Below, in pieces: positions 36,210-45,178 of a stretch of 64,000 bases of DNA. Made by a program: the position numbers and the translations under genes. A model generated the notes under the pieces. It saw nothing but the letters and a program-made list of their open reading frames with translations, had not been told where the DNA came from and made no database searches. The stretch spans positions 1 to 64,000 of the forward strand of contig NZ_QPII01000014.1 in assembly GCF_003336675.1 (NCBI RefSeq), in the 5' to 3' direction. The stretch's first letter is position 1. Each line of letters starts with the position of its first letter. This DNA is from Billgrantia montanilacus (lineage in GTDB: Bacteria > Pseudomonadota > Gammaproteobacteria > Pseudomonadales > Halomonadaceae).

Positions 36210-38044
36210 CAGAACGCTTGGGTATTATCACCAAAGCGCTACTGATGGTGCTGCTGCTTGGCCTGGCACCTGTCGTCTCCCTGTCGGCTGCCGGGCCGCC
36301 GGATCCCGATGCCCAGGCGCGCCAGCCACTGCCGGACCACCAGGCGGATGCCACCCATCGAGGCAAGTCGGCCATGGAGCATGCCGAGTCGCTGGTGGCT
36401 TCTTCCATGCTGCAGCGGAAGATGGCGTTCGAGTGGCTGCGGGAGATGGGCGTCGATGCGCTTCCGGCCAGAGACGCGGTGCGCTATGTGTTCCAACAGG
36501 TCGATACGGAAGGCCTGACAGCTCGCGAGGTCGATCAGTTGCGAGTGGCGGCCCTGAAGACGCTCTTCGCCATGCAGGCACCGGAGGCCGAGGCATTGCT
36601 GCGAGAGGCGATCCTTGACCCTGCTTTCAGTCAGCATTCGTCGACGTATCGACACCTGGTTCTCGGTGCCGTCGAGATGGGGGTCGACGCCACCACCCTG
36701 CAGGCGGATATGCTCGCCCTGGCGGAGGAGGATGGCGCCCATGCCGCCCGCTTGATGGCGACCGGGGCGCTGCCCGATACGGTACTCCACTCCCTTGCCG
36801 AGGAACTCTTTCATGACGAGCACGGCGAGGCGGCTACCCGCTTTTTCCTTCCGCGCATGGCCGAGCTGGACTTTGTCGATGCCCCCACCTGGCTCGCCTA
36901 TGTGAGTGAGCATGCCGAGCTGGCGAGAGAGAATCCGACAGAGGTACTGGCGGCGCTGGCTGATATCGGAACCCGGGACGCCCTGGAGGTTGCCCTGGAG
37001 ATCGATGACTTCCCGGGCAGGCGGGGCGAGCTGTTTGAGCGCTTCGCCGGAGGGCCGCTGGGGCCGGAACCTGTCTTCCGCCGGCTTTTGGAGGCGCTGC
37101 GGGAGGAGATATCCCAACAGGAGTCGGCACGGCTGGCCGCCCTCATGGAAAACCTCGCCCGAGAGCTTGCTGCCGGCGCTGCCGGTCCCGACACCTCACC
37201 GTTGGCCGAGGTGGCCAGGCGCAGCTTTACCGGTGCCATGGCGTCACTGGTCGAGCAGGGGCCAAGCGACGATCATCGTCTGGTCGGCCTTCAGCGTCTG
37301 GTCAGGTACCACCAGCGTAACCCCCGCACCTCCCCCGAGTTGACCCTGGGTCCGGTCTTCGATGCCCTGGAGCGGGACGATACCTCCGAATTGGTGAAGC
37401 GCAAGGCGACCGAAACGTTGCAATTGTCACCGGCCCGGCTGGCCAAGTCGGATCCCGCCTTTTTTACGCAGCGTGCGGTGACCCTGCTCTGGGCGGCGGA
37501 ATCGGCAGCTCATGCCCAGTTGCCCGAACGGTTGTTGCAGCCGCTGATGCGATCGGCGGATCATGCGCCGCTTGTTGTCGAGACCATCGTCCAGTCCATC
37601 GACGAACATCGCGACCGTTGGGCCGTGAACCCGGCGGTAGGCGTCCTGATGAGCTCAGGCCTTACGCCAGGGTTGGAGCGCTCGCCGACACGCGAACTGG
37701 CTTCCCATGAAATGGGACGGATCCTCGTCAATCCGGTGGCCGACTTTGCCTATATCGGTGATCACTTCATGAACAACCGGGGCGGTGGTGCCTTGGCCAC
37801 CCTGGAGTACAACACCGTGCCCGGGCTTATCGGCATTCTCGAGCCGGTCATCTTTGCGCCCGCTGCCGGTTGGTATGCCCCCTTTCCGCCCGAGGCGCTG
37901 GCCGGCGTGATGACCGCCCGACCCGGCTGGCTGTCACGAGAGCCCCAGGCAGAGGCAGGCTGGATCGACTTCCTGAAGCGTGTCAGGGATCACGGCGACC
38001 CTGACTTCAGTCCCGTCGCCGAGACGGCCCTGGCCGCCTTCTGA
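36206..38044 (+). CDS. Secreted alpha-helical repeat protein (HEAT-like)
   Basis: 612 residues. Signal peptide around LLMVLLLGLAPVVSLSAAG. The rest is predicted almost entirely helical, with HEAT/ARM-like helical pairs rich in Ala, Leu and Glu (DAPTWLAYVSEHAEL, TEVLAALADIGTRDALEVAL and later blocks). The last 120 residues turn less regular (DFAYIGDHFMNNRGGG, TVPGLIGILEPVIFAPA). No catalytic motif. Start overlaps the VWA gene stop by four bases and its stop shares a base with the next ATG, so translation is coupled through three genes. Likely a protein-interaction partner of the VWA protein (inference). Confidence 0.75.
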   Translation: MTERLGIITKALLMVLLLGLAPVVSLSAAGPPDPDAQARQPLPDHQADATHRGKSAMEHAESLVASSMLQRKMAFEWLREMGVDALPARDAVRYVFQQVDTEGLTAREVDQLRVAALKTLFAMQAPEAEALLREAILDPAFSQHSSTYRHLVLGAVEMGVDATTLQADMLALAEEDGAHAARLMATGALPDTVLHSLAEELFHDEHGEAATRFFLPRMAELDFVDAPTWLAYVSEHAELARENPTEVLAALADIGTRDALEVALEIDDFPGRRGELFERFAGGPLGPEPVFRRLLEALREEISQQESARLAALMENLARELAAGAAGPDTSPLAEVARRSFTGAMASLVEQGPSDDHRLVGLQRLVRYHQRNPRTSPELTLGPVFDALERDDTSELVKRKATETLQLSPARLAKSDPAFFTQRAVTLLWAAESAAHAQLPERLLQPLMRSADHAPLVVETIVQSIDEHRDRWAVNPAVGVLMSSGLTPGLERSPTRELASHEMGRILVNPVADFAYIGDHFMNNRGGGALATLEYNTVPGLIGILEPVIFAPAAGWYAPFPPEALAGVMTARPGWLSREPQAEAGWIDFLKRVRDHGDPDFSPVAETALAAF

Positions 38045-40563
38045 TGGGCCGTTACTCGAGGAACAAGGGGGACGCTGGGATGAACTGTTGCACCAGCCGA
38101 AGAGGGCAATGGAGAGGGCCATGCAGACGGCAAGGGAGAGCGCCATGCAGAGCGCGCTGGGGCGTTGTTCGGCGTGGCCTGCTGCTGGCGCTGGGTCTGT
38201 CCCTGGGAGGGACTGCCTGGGCGGACGCCCAGTGTCGTATGCCGGCCGACCGCTATCAGGTCGTTGAGCAGCAGCTGCAGCAGGCCTATCGGTTCACCGA
38301 AGAGGCCCTGGCCGAGCTAGCGATGGAGCGCTACGCGGTGCCCTCGCGGCAGGCACTCATCGGCGACGATGTCGAGGAACTCTTCGACTGGGTGCGGGAC
38401 GAGACCCGATGGCTGCCGTACCAGGGTGCCTTGCGCGGTGCCCGCGGGGTGCTGATGGATGGCCATGGCAGTCACCTCGACCGCGCCCTGCTGCTGGCGG
38501 AACTGCTCGAATCGGCAGGCTATCGCGTCCGCCTTGCCAGGGCGACACTGGACGACGGCAGTATCGAGGCGCTGCTCGGGGACTGGCAATCCGACGTCGG
38601 GCACGTCTCGGCGCGACCTTCCTTGGTGGCAGCGTCGAGCGACTATGCCACTGCGGCACAGCGACTGAACGCCGACGAGGGCGCTGTCCAACGGCAAGTC
38701 GAGCTATCCGATGAGCGTGCCGAACGAATGGCGGCTCGGGTCTCCGACCGCACGCTGGAGCAGGCCAACTATCTTGCCGGTCATCTGGCCGGGCAGCTCG
38801 ACCTGGCTTCCGCCGATGAGGGCAATTCGGATGAGTGGCGGCGGGCTGTGGCCGATCACTGGTGGGTTCAGTGGGAAAGCCCAGGCGGCTGGCAGGATCT
38901 CGACCCCGTGTCTCGGCGTCACCGACCGGGTGAGCGGGTCCACGAAGGGGAATTCGAGTCGCTGTGGCCGGAAGCGATACCCGAGGAGCAGTGGCACCGT
39001 TTGCGCTTCGAAGTGGTTGCCGAGCGACTCGAAGCGGGCAAGCTCGAGGAGCGCACCGCACTGGACCATGAAGCGGCGGCCGCCGCGTTGATCGGGCGAT
39101 CACTGATGCTGGACCTGCAGCCCATGGGCCTGCCCCCGGCGGCGACCCTGATGGGCGGTGACACCGGCTTCAGTCCCGATGAGCTGCCGACCCTGCTGGG
39201 AAGCAGCGAGGAGTGGTTGCCGCTGCTGCTGGTCGATGGCGAGCCGGTCATTCAGCACAGCATCCTCCACGATGGCAGCCTGGGCGACCCCGAAAGCGGG
39301 ACCGCGATTTCCGAGGCCTACAGCGAAGCAACCACTGCCCTCGGGCAGATCGGCATCGGAGGGCGTCGCGGTCAGCAGGAGGCAGAGGCCCCGCCTGAGC
39401 TGACGGCCACCTTCCTGCGCCTCAGCGTCTCTGCTCCCGGTCGTGAGACAGACATCTTCGAGCGCTCACTGATGGATGTGCTGGGTGGTGAGCGCCGGGA
39501 GGTAGGCGTCGAGGATCTCTCGTTCAGCGATGCCATGCGCGAAGCCCGGGCATTCAGCATGCTCTCGTCCACCGAGCTGCTGGCCCAGAGCCATTGGTGG
39601 CCGACGGAGTATACCCTCGGCCAGCTCCTGCTAGGCACTCTCGACAACCGCATGGTGAGCCTGGGGGCGGTGCATGCCCTGCGCCGTGATGAGGCAAGCC
39701 TGATGGGGCAGGCGCTGGAACGCTTCGAACCCCACCCCGTGGATCTGATGGCACTGGCACATCATCGCCATGCCCGCAGCCCGCACCGCGATCATATCGC
39801 CCTGACCCGCCTCAATCTGCTGTCGACCTTCGAACACCTCACGCTGGAGGAGGAGGGGCCGCTGTTCGAGCATGGTTTCGACATCATCGATAACCGGATA
39901 GAGGTTCTGCCCGGAAGTGCTGGCCCGCGCCAGGTTCGCCTGGCGCAAGGGGTGCTGGATACGGTGCTGGAGGCAGAGCTGATGCGCAGCACTGAAGAGC
40001 GTCACCTGGATAGCGCCGAAGGCAGCCCCGTGAATGCCAGTCTGGCGCTGGCCGATGCTCTGTCGCATGGAATCGACTGGCAGCTGGTGACATCGGGCGA
40101 TGCGCTGCAGAGTGTCGATGCCGACACGGCTACCCACCTGCGAGAGTCGCTGGATCGGGGGCAGTGGCTGGTCATGGCGACGAAGCCCGAGGCTGTCGTG
40201 ACCTGGTGGCGCATCGACCCCGAGACAGGCGACACCCTGGGCATGGGCCCCCAGGGACGAGGGCAGATGACGGAGCAGATACTGGTCCTGATGAACAGCA
40301 TCGACAATGCTGCCTCGGCGGTGGCCATGGTGCAATCGATCTGGAGCTGCATTCTCACCAAGCCAAGTGCCGGGTCCATGCAGTGTTGCATCCTGCGCGA
40401 GGGGGCCAAGGCAGCCGGGGGCAAGGCGCTGGGCAAGCTGAGTGACCAGTGGGTCGAGATAGCCAGCTGGGCCATCGAGTCGAAGATCTACCTGGCTGCC
40501 CTTGACAGCGTATTCGGGGAGGTCAACGGGGCCATCGTCGATACCCTGCCGGACCCGTGCTGA
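38044..40563 (+). CDS. Secreted transglutaminase-fold protein lacking the catalytic cysteine
   Basis: 839 residues if it starts at ATG 38044, which shares one base with the previous stop. The hydrophobic signal segment (GLLLALGLSLGGTAWA) comes only at 45-60, after a long Arg/Cys-rich leader, so the true start may be internal or the leader frameshifted. Residues about 110-290 show the transglutaminase fold: FDWVRDETRWLPYQG, then GHGSHLDRALLLAELL where the usual cysteine is H144, then DHWWVQWESPGGWQDLDP with the conserved His and Asp. The remaining 550 residues match nothing I recognise (LMDVLGGERREVGVEDLSF, TLGQLLLGTLDN). An intact enzyme is unlikely; a binding role is more plausible. Confidence 0.72.
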   Translation: MGRYSRNKGDAGMNCCTSRRGQWRGPCRRQGRAPCRARWGVVRRGLLLALGLSLGGTAWADAQCRMPADRYQVVEQQLQQAYRFTEEALAELAMERYAVPSRQALIGDDVEELFDWVRDETRWLPYQGALRGARGVLMDGHGSHLDRALLLAELLESAGYRVRLARATLDDGSIEALLGDWQSDVGHVSARPSLVAASSDYATAAQRLNADEGAVQRQVELSDERAERMAARVSDRTLEQANYLAGHLAGQLDLASADEGNSDEWRRAVADHWWVQWESPGGWQDLDPVSRRHRPGERVHEGEFESLWPEAIPEEQWHRLRFEVVAERLEAGKLEERTALDHEAAAAALIGRSLMLDLQPMGLPPAATLMGGDTGFSPDELPTLLGSSEEWLPLLLVDGEPVIQHSILHDGSLGDPESGTAISEAYSEATTALGQIGIGGRRGQQEAEAPPELTATFLRLSVSAPGRETDIFERSLMDVLGGERREVGVEDLSFSDAMREARAFSMLSSTELLAQSHWWPTEYTLGQLLLGTLDNRMVSLGAVHALRRDEASLMGQALERFEPHPVDLMALAHHRHARSPHRDHIALTRLNLLSTFEHLTLEEEGPLFEHGFDIIDNRIEVLPGSAGPRQVRLAQGVLDTVLEAELMRSTEERHLDSAEGSPVNASLALADALSHGIDWQLVTSGDALQSVDADTATHLRESLDRGQWLVMATKPEAVVTWWRIDPETGDTLGMGPQGRGQMTEQILVLMNSIDNAASAVAMVQSIWSCILTKPSAGSMQCCILREGAKAAGGKALGKLSDQWVEIASWAIESKIYLAALDSVFGEVNGAIVDTLPDPC

Positions 40564-40573
40564 GGAGCGAGCC

Positions 40574-42013
40574 ATGAAAAATACGATCAAGCAAGCCGTG
40601 GCGTCACTGGGCCTCTGTCTGGGTTTGCTGACTGGCGCAGCATCGGCAGAGGTGCCCCGGACGATTCCCGGGCCGCAGGCCCTGACGGTCGAACGAGGAG
40701 GGGCGCTGGCCGCCGAGGGGTGCAACCGCGCCTTGCACATGAGGATCACCGACTGGGCACTGCGTGACGAGCATGCCGGAGAAGCTCCGCCACCCGGGCA
40801 TCGTTGGCTGGTGTTGTCGCTCGAGGTCGAGAACATCATGCCCGCCGATCTGATATTCGATCTCGACTATCCGGAGGAGGTGCTGATCGGCTCCCTCGAG
40901 CGACAGGGCTATCTGCTGGTCAACGGCGAGCGTGTCTATCGTCGCGCCCGGATGAGTGGCGACAGTGATGCCATCATCGACAGCTTCGTACTCGGCCGGA
41001 TCGGCGCCATGATCAGTGGCAGCCTGGTCTACCCGGTGCCGGACGCCGGCATCGAGTCGCTGTCGCTGCGCTACTACCATGACGACTATGCGGCGTTGGA
41101 GGTTCCACTGATGGCTGGCGAGAGCAGGAAGCCAGAAGCCGACAGGGAGGCCGCGCAGCAGGTCGAGGCCAACGACCTGATGGAGGTCGGCGTACAGGGT
41201 TTCGACCTTCATGAACGCTGGGAAGGCCATGCTGCTCCGCCGGGAATGATCTGGCTCGTGGTCGACCTGCGTGGCAGGGGAAAGTGGGTCGCGATGGCAG
41301 ACGCCCTGGCCCTGGACCGCGATGCCGATCCGTCTGCTGATATCGAGCTGCCGCGCGTCATGGAGTATGTGGAGGGGCGGGGGCTGCTGCAGGCGGTCAT
41401 CGATACGACCCATGGCTATGTACGGGATAGCGAGCTTGGCTCGCTGCCTGATAACCCTGCCTGGCTGCCGGATGCCTGGGCGGGCGGCATGGCCGTCTTT
41501 GCGATACCCGAAGACGCCGAGGGCATCGAGCTGGTGGCCTACTTCCCCGAGTTCCGTGCTACCGGCATCACCCCGGATATTCGCCCCTCGATGCGCTTCA
41601 GGCTTCGCGACGGTACGACATCCGCCGCAAGCGTGGAGTCGCTGGCGCTGATCGAGGACGAACCCACGCCGGTCACGATCCATGCCCTTGGCGCCCTGGA
41701 TGCCTTTTCCGAATATCGCGCCGAGGAGGGCGAGACCCTGGTGCTGGTCGAGGCATCGATGACGAATCTCAGCGGCACCGGCGGCATGATGACGGTGACC
41801 GATCGGTTCCGGCTGCGGGCACCGCAAGGTGAGCTGGTGGCCGCCTATCAGCGTGGCCCGGTCGAACTGGTGGAGCCCTTCTGGCTGCCTGCCGACGACG
41901 AGCCTCGCCATTTCATGCTGCTCTATCGCCTCGACGCCTTGGCCGATGACCTCGAGTTCGAGTACGGCGGTGTATCGGTGAACGAAAGTCTCCGTCTTGC
42001 GCTGGACCAGTGA
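40574..42013 (+). CDS. Secreted protein with three DUF4352-like beta-sandwich units
   Basis: 479 residues from ATG 40574, with GAGGAG upstream, 11 bases after the previous stop. Signal peptide LGLCLGLLTGAASA. Three related units follow: unit 1 (about 36-185; ITDWALRDEHAG, PPPGHRWLVLSLEVEN), unit 2 (about 205-360; VQGFDLHERWEG, APPGMIWLVVDLRG) and unit 3 (about 375-475; LDAFSEYRAEEGETLVLVEA). The repeated pattern of a short charged strand followed by G.xWLVxxxxxxN is that of the DUF4352/telomere-like immunoglobulin fold used in secreted proteins. No enzymatic motif. Fourth gene of the operon; role unknown. Confidence 0.7.
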   Translation: MKNTIKQAVASLGLCLGLLTGAASAEVPRTIPGPQALTVERGGALAAEGCNRALHMRITDWALRDEHAGEAPPPGHRWLVLSLEVENIMPADLIFDLDYPEEVLIGSLERQGYLLVNGERVYRRARMSGDSDAIIDSFVLGRIGAMISGSLVYPVPDAGIESLSLRYYHDDYAALEVPLMAGESRKPEADREAAQQVEANDLMEVGVQGFDLHERWEGHAAPPGMIWLVVDLRGRGKWVAMADALALDRDADPSADIELPRVMEYVEGRGLLQAVIDTTHGYVRDSELGSLPDNPAWLPDAWAGGMAVFAIPEDAEGIELVAYFPEFRATGITPDIRPSMRFRLRDGTTSAASVESLALIEDEPTPVTIHALGALDAFSEYRAEEGETLVLVEASMTNLSGTGGMMTVTDRFRLRAPQGELVAAYQRGPVELVEPFWLPADDEPRHFMLLYRLDALADDLEFEYGGVSVNESLRLALDQ

Positions 42014-42065
42014 CCGTTCGATTCGGCCGGACCAGACCAGAACAGACCAGACCCAGGAGGAAGCC

Positions 42066-43214
42066 ATGCGACCTGACAGACTTCGGCAGCTCGGGCGATT
42101 TGTCATCGCGGGGCGTGGCCCCGCCATTCTCCGGCCCTGGCCGGGGTATGGCATGCACAGCCGGATGGCGGGCTGGCGCCATGCCCTCAACCTCGGCTTG
42201 ATGGCGGGCGCCTTGCATGGCCCAGCCATGGCAAGTGGCGCGCCGGATTGGGCTTCCGCAGAACTTCAGCACGAGTTCGAGCTCGAGGGGGAGAGCGTGG
42301 AGCAGCTGGCGCTCTCCCCGGATGGCACGCGCATGGCAATTGCCGTAAACGGTGGCCTCGAGGTGCGGATGGTGCCTTTCGGAGAGTCCCGCCATCGGCT
42401 GGAGGGCCATCTCTCTCCGGAGATTGACCGGCCACTGCCGATCACCGGGCTGGCCTTCAGCCCCGATGGCGAGAGGCTGGCAAGCACCAGCTGGAATCCG
42501 GGAGTGGCGGCCGACGCCTCGCTCAAGCTTTGGGAAACGAACACGGGGGAGTTGCTTCAGGCCCTGGCAGGTGGTCAGGGATGTCGCGAGGTCGCCTTCT
42601 CCGCCGATGGTGCCAGCGTATGGGCTGCATGCGGTGCGGATGTCCAGCGCTATGTGCTGGAGACGGGTCTTGTGGTCGAGCGGGCGGAGTCCTTCCCTGC
42701 TGAACTGCAGCATGGGCCTGATGCCGAAACCGCGGCAGATGCGCTGCCGATGCCCCGGCAGGGCCCTGCCCAGGCGCTGGCCTTGAGCCAGGACGGCATG
42801 CGGCTGGCCTGGGCAGGCAAGCCGCCGACCTTTCCCGTCCCGGTGGTGCGATTGTGGCAGGTCGATGAGGGGGCCCCCGCTGGAGAGGCTAATGCCAACT
42901 ACCATCTCCTCGAACTACCCGAGGTCGATGCCACGCCAGACCCTGTTGCCCAGGCCCGCGATCTGTATGGGCTCAAGGAGTTCAATCCTGTCACCTCGGA
43001 AACGGTGAGCCAGCGAATGCTCGACTCAGGAGAGATCGAGGTCAATCTCAGGCTGGACAACCTCAAGGATGATTCCGTCAGAGCCTTGCGCTATCAGTTG
43101 CACTTCACTTCCGGGAGTGATGGCCGCTGGTTGCTCACGCAGCTGGGGCGGCAACAGCAGTGCCGACGCGGGCCCGTCGAGCCGGACGAATGGACGACGG
43201 AGCTTTGCCACTGA
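42066..43214 (+). CDS. Secreted WD40-type beta-propeller protein with few blades
   Basis: 382 residues from ATG 42066, preceded by CAGGAGG. N-terminal basic region, then a signal-like segment HALNLGLMAGALHGPAMASG; an internal start (Met 29 or 34) is possible. Four blade-like motifs are visible: LALSPDGTRMAIAV, LAFSPDGERLASTSW, VAFSADGASVWAACG and LALSQDGMRLAWAG, while a full propeller needs about seven. The last 110 residues (DLYGLKEFNPVTSE onward) are not WD40-like. Probably an interaction module working with the other secreted members. Confidence 0.72.
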   Translation: MRPDRLRQLGRFVIAGRGPAILRPWPGYGMHSRMAGWRHALNLGLMAGALHGPAMASGAPDWASAELQHEFELEGESVEQLALSPDGTRMAIAVNGGLEVRMVPFGESRHRLEGHLSPEIDRPLPITGLAFSPDGERLASTSWNPGVAADASLKLWETNTGELLQALAGGQGCREVAFSADGASVWAACGADVQRYVLETGLVVERAESFPAELQHGPDAETAADALPMPRQGPAQALALSQDGMRLAWAGKPPTFPVPVVRLWQVDEGAPAGEANANYHLLELPEVDATPDPVAQARDLYGLKEFNPVTSETVSQRMLDSGEIEVNLRLDNLKDDSVRALRYQLHFTSGSDGRWLLTQLGRQQQCRRGPVEPDEWTTELCH

Positions 43215-43373
43215 CCGGCCATTCACGAGCCATCGATTCGACCGCGGGCGAGCTGCGTCCTTTCCCTCTTTGAACGAACGGGGCCAAGCGGCAAGAGACT
43301 GATTACCCTAACGAGATGCGCTCAGCGCTCTAGCCCAGACAACCAACAACATTCAACCTCTGCAGGGGGCGAC

Positions 43374-44354
43374 ATGTGGGATTTCAAGATTGGCCAGGCC
43401 CTTGGCCTGATGCTGAAGACGCTGCCTTTCGTTCTCTTCCGCCTTGCCGTTTACTTCGGCGTGGCCCTGGCCTACGTACTGATGACCGGTGTCGGTGCCG
43501 GCGTGGGGTGGGGCGTCGGGGGCCTGGGCGACGAGGGCTTCCGCGCCGCGTCCACCTTCTGGGGCGGTGTCATCGGCTTCGGGATCGTCGGCGCCATCAT
43601 TTACATCCTGCGTGAGTACCTGCTGTACATGGTCAAGGCGGGCCATATCGCCGTGCTGGTGGAGCTGATGGACGGCAAGCCTCTGCCCCCGGGACGTGGC
43701 CAGATCGAGCATGCCAGCACCGTGGTGAAGGCGCGCTTTGCCCAGGCCAGCGTGTTGTTCGGGGTAGATCAACTGATCAAGGGGGTGCTGCGTGCCATTG
43801 CCGGCCTGGCTCGCGGGATATTCCGGCTGTTGCCGATCCCCGGCGCCCGTCAGTTCCTCCGGCTCGTCGAAATGTTCCTGCGCATCGCCGTGGGTTTTAT
43901 CGACGAGGTGATCCTGGCCTACTGTATTCGCACCCGCTCCGACAATGCCTGGGCATCCTCCCGCGATGCGCTCGTGCTCTACGGTCAGAATGCCAAGCCA
44001 ATGCTGAAGAATGCCGCCTGGCTGGCGCTGATCGTCTACGGTCTCTCGTTCCTTGTGTTCCTGGTCATGCTGGCGCCTGCTGCTCTTGTCGCCTATCTCA
44101 TTCCCGGTGGCTGGTCGGCGACGGGGGTCATCGTCGCACTGCTATTCGCCTGGAGCGTCAAGGTGGCGGTACTGGAGCCCTTTGCCATCACCTGCATGAT
44201 GCAGGCGTATTTCAAGGCCATCGAAGGCCAACAGCCGGATCCGGAATGGGAAGCCAAGCTGGATGGCATGTCGGCCAAGTTCCGCAAGCTGAAGCTGCGT
44301 GCCACGCAGACACCGACAGACGACGATACGCAAGGAGCAGAGGTTGCGCAGTGA
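43374..44354 (+). CDS. Polytopic inner-membrane protein of the VWA operon
   Basis: 326 residues. About six to seven hydrophobic segments: FVLFRLAVYFGVALAYVLM, GVIGFGIVGAIIYIL, a long amphipathic middle part (residues 100-185), and NAAWLALIVYGLSFLVFLVM and ATGVIVALLFAWSVKVAVL near the C-terminus, followed by a charged cytoplasmic tail (KLDGMSAKFRKLKL). Ribosome site GGGGGC before the ATG. No transporter family recognised. The 159-base gap from the WD40 gene could hold a promoter, but none is clear. The only polytopic membrane member of the set, so a candidate anchor or channel. Confidence 0.72.
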   Translation: MWDFKIGQALGLMLKTLPFVLFRLAVYFGVALAYVLMTGVGAGVGWGVGGLGDEGFRAASTFWGGVIGFGIVGAIIYILREYLLYMVKAGHIAVLVELMDGKPLPPGRGQIEHASTVVKARFAQASVLFGVDQLIKGVLRAIAGLARGIFRLLPIPGARQFLRLVEMFLRIAVGFIDEVILAYCIRTRSDNAWASSRDALVLYGQNAKPMLKNAAWLALIVYGLSFLVFLVMLAPAALVAYLIPGGWSATGVIVALLFAWSVKVAVLEPFAITCMMQAYFKAIEGQQPDPEWEAKLDGMSAKFRKLKLRATQTPTDDDTQGAEVAQ

Positions 44355-44446
44355 GACCGCGGGGCCGGGAAATGCGCTGGACGATGTGAGCCGGCGACCT
44401 GCAACGGTCGCTGCAGTGGAATGTAAAAATAACGAGGAAAACGAAC

Positions 44447-45076
44447 ATGCGAAACAAACGCTCTCTTGGTATCGCCCTGTTGGGTGCCGCGCTGGCAATG
44501 CCATTCACCGCTTCAGCGCTGGCCGATGAAGTGATCGAACAGATCGAGCTGGGGCTTGAGCTGTATCAGGAGGAGGATTACGGCGCGGCGATCACCGAGC
44601 TGGAGTTCGCCATCAACGACATTCGCAAGCTGCTGTCGGGACGCATTGCCGAGACCTTCCCCGATGCCCCCGATGGCTGGACCGCAGGCGAAGCCGAATC
44701 TGCCGGCGGTGGTGGCGCGGCGGCTCTGATGGGGGGCGGTGGCGCCATGCTACAGCGCAACTATCGCGAGGACGAAGGAGAGGGACGCCTGGAGGCGTCG
44801 CTGATGATCGACAACCCCATGGTCCAGGGCATGGCCGCGATGTTCAACAATCCCGCCATGATCGCAGCCCAGCCCAACATGGAGCGTGTTCGCATGGGGC
44901 GTGAGTCTGCCATCGTCAAGTGGGAGGCGGATCGCTCGCGGGTCGAGGCGACGCTGCTGCTCGACGGACGAATCCTGATGCAGGTCAAGGGACAGGGAAT
45001 CGACTCGCCCGATGCTGCCGTCGATCTGCTCAAGGCCTGGGATCTGGCCGATGTGCGCGAGAAGGCGGCACGCTGA
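44447..45076 (+). CDS. Small periplasmic protein with N-terminal helical (TPR-like) segment
   Basis: 209 residues. Signal peptide GIALLGAALAMPFTASALA. The mature start (IEQIELGLELYQEEDYGAAITELEFAI) looks like a single TPR-type helix pair. A Gly-rich linker (SAGGGGAAALMGGGG) leads to a beta-rich C-terminal domain (GRLEASLMIDNPMVQGMA, AIVKWEADRSRVEATLLL). GAGG lies upstream of the ATG. Last gene of the seven-gene run, ending at a strong terminator. I recognise no named family for it. Confidence 0.72.
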   Translation: MRNKRSLGIALLGAALAMPFTASALADEVIEQIELGLELYQEEDYGAAITELEFAINDIRKLLSGRIAETFPDAPDGWTAGEAESAGGGGAAALMGGGGAMLQRNYREDEGEGRLEASLMIDNPMVQGMAAMFNNPAMIAAQPNMERVRMGRESAIVKWEADRSRVEATLLLDGRILMQVKGQGIDSPDAAVDLLKAWDLADVREKAAR

Positions 45077-45148
45077 ATCCAGGGCATTGAGGCCATGCTT
45101 GCGTTCAGCCAGCGAAGGCGCGGCCGACATCAATCAGTCCTTCGTTCC

Positions 45149-45178
45149 GGCCGGCACCAGTGTGCCGGCCATTTTTTT
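45149..45178 (+). terminator. Terminator of the VWA operon
   Basis: 9-bp perfect stem GGCCGGCAC / GTGCCGGCC with a CAGT loop, then A and seven T residues. Confidence 0.93.
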
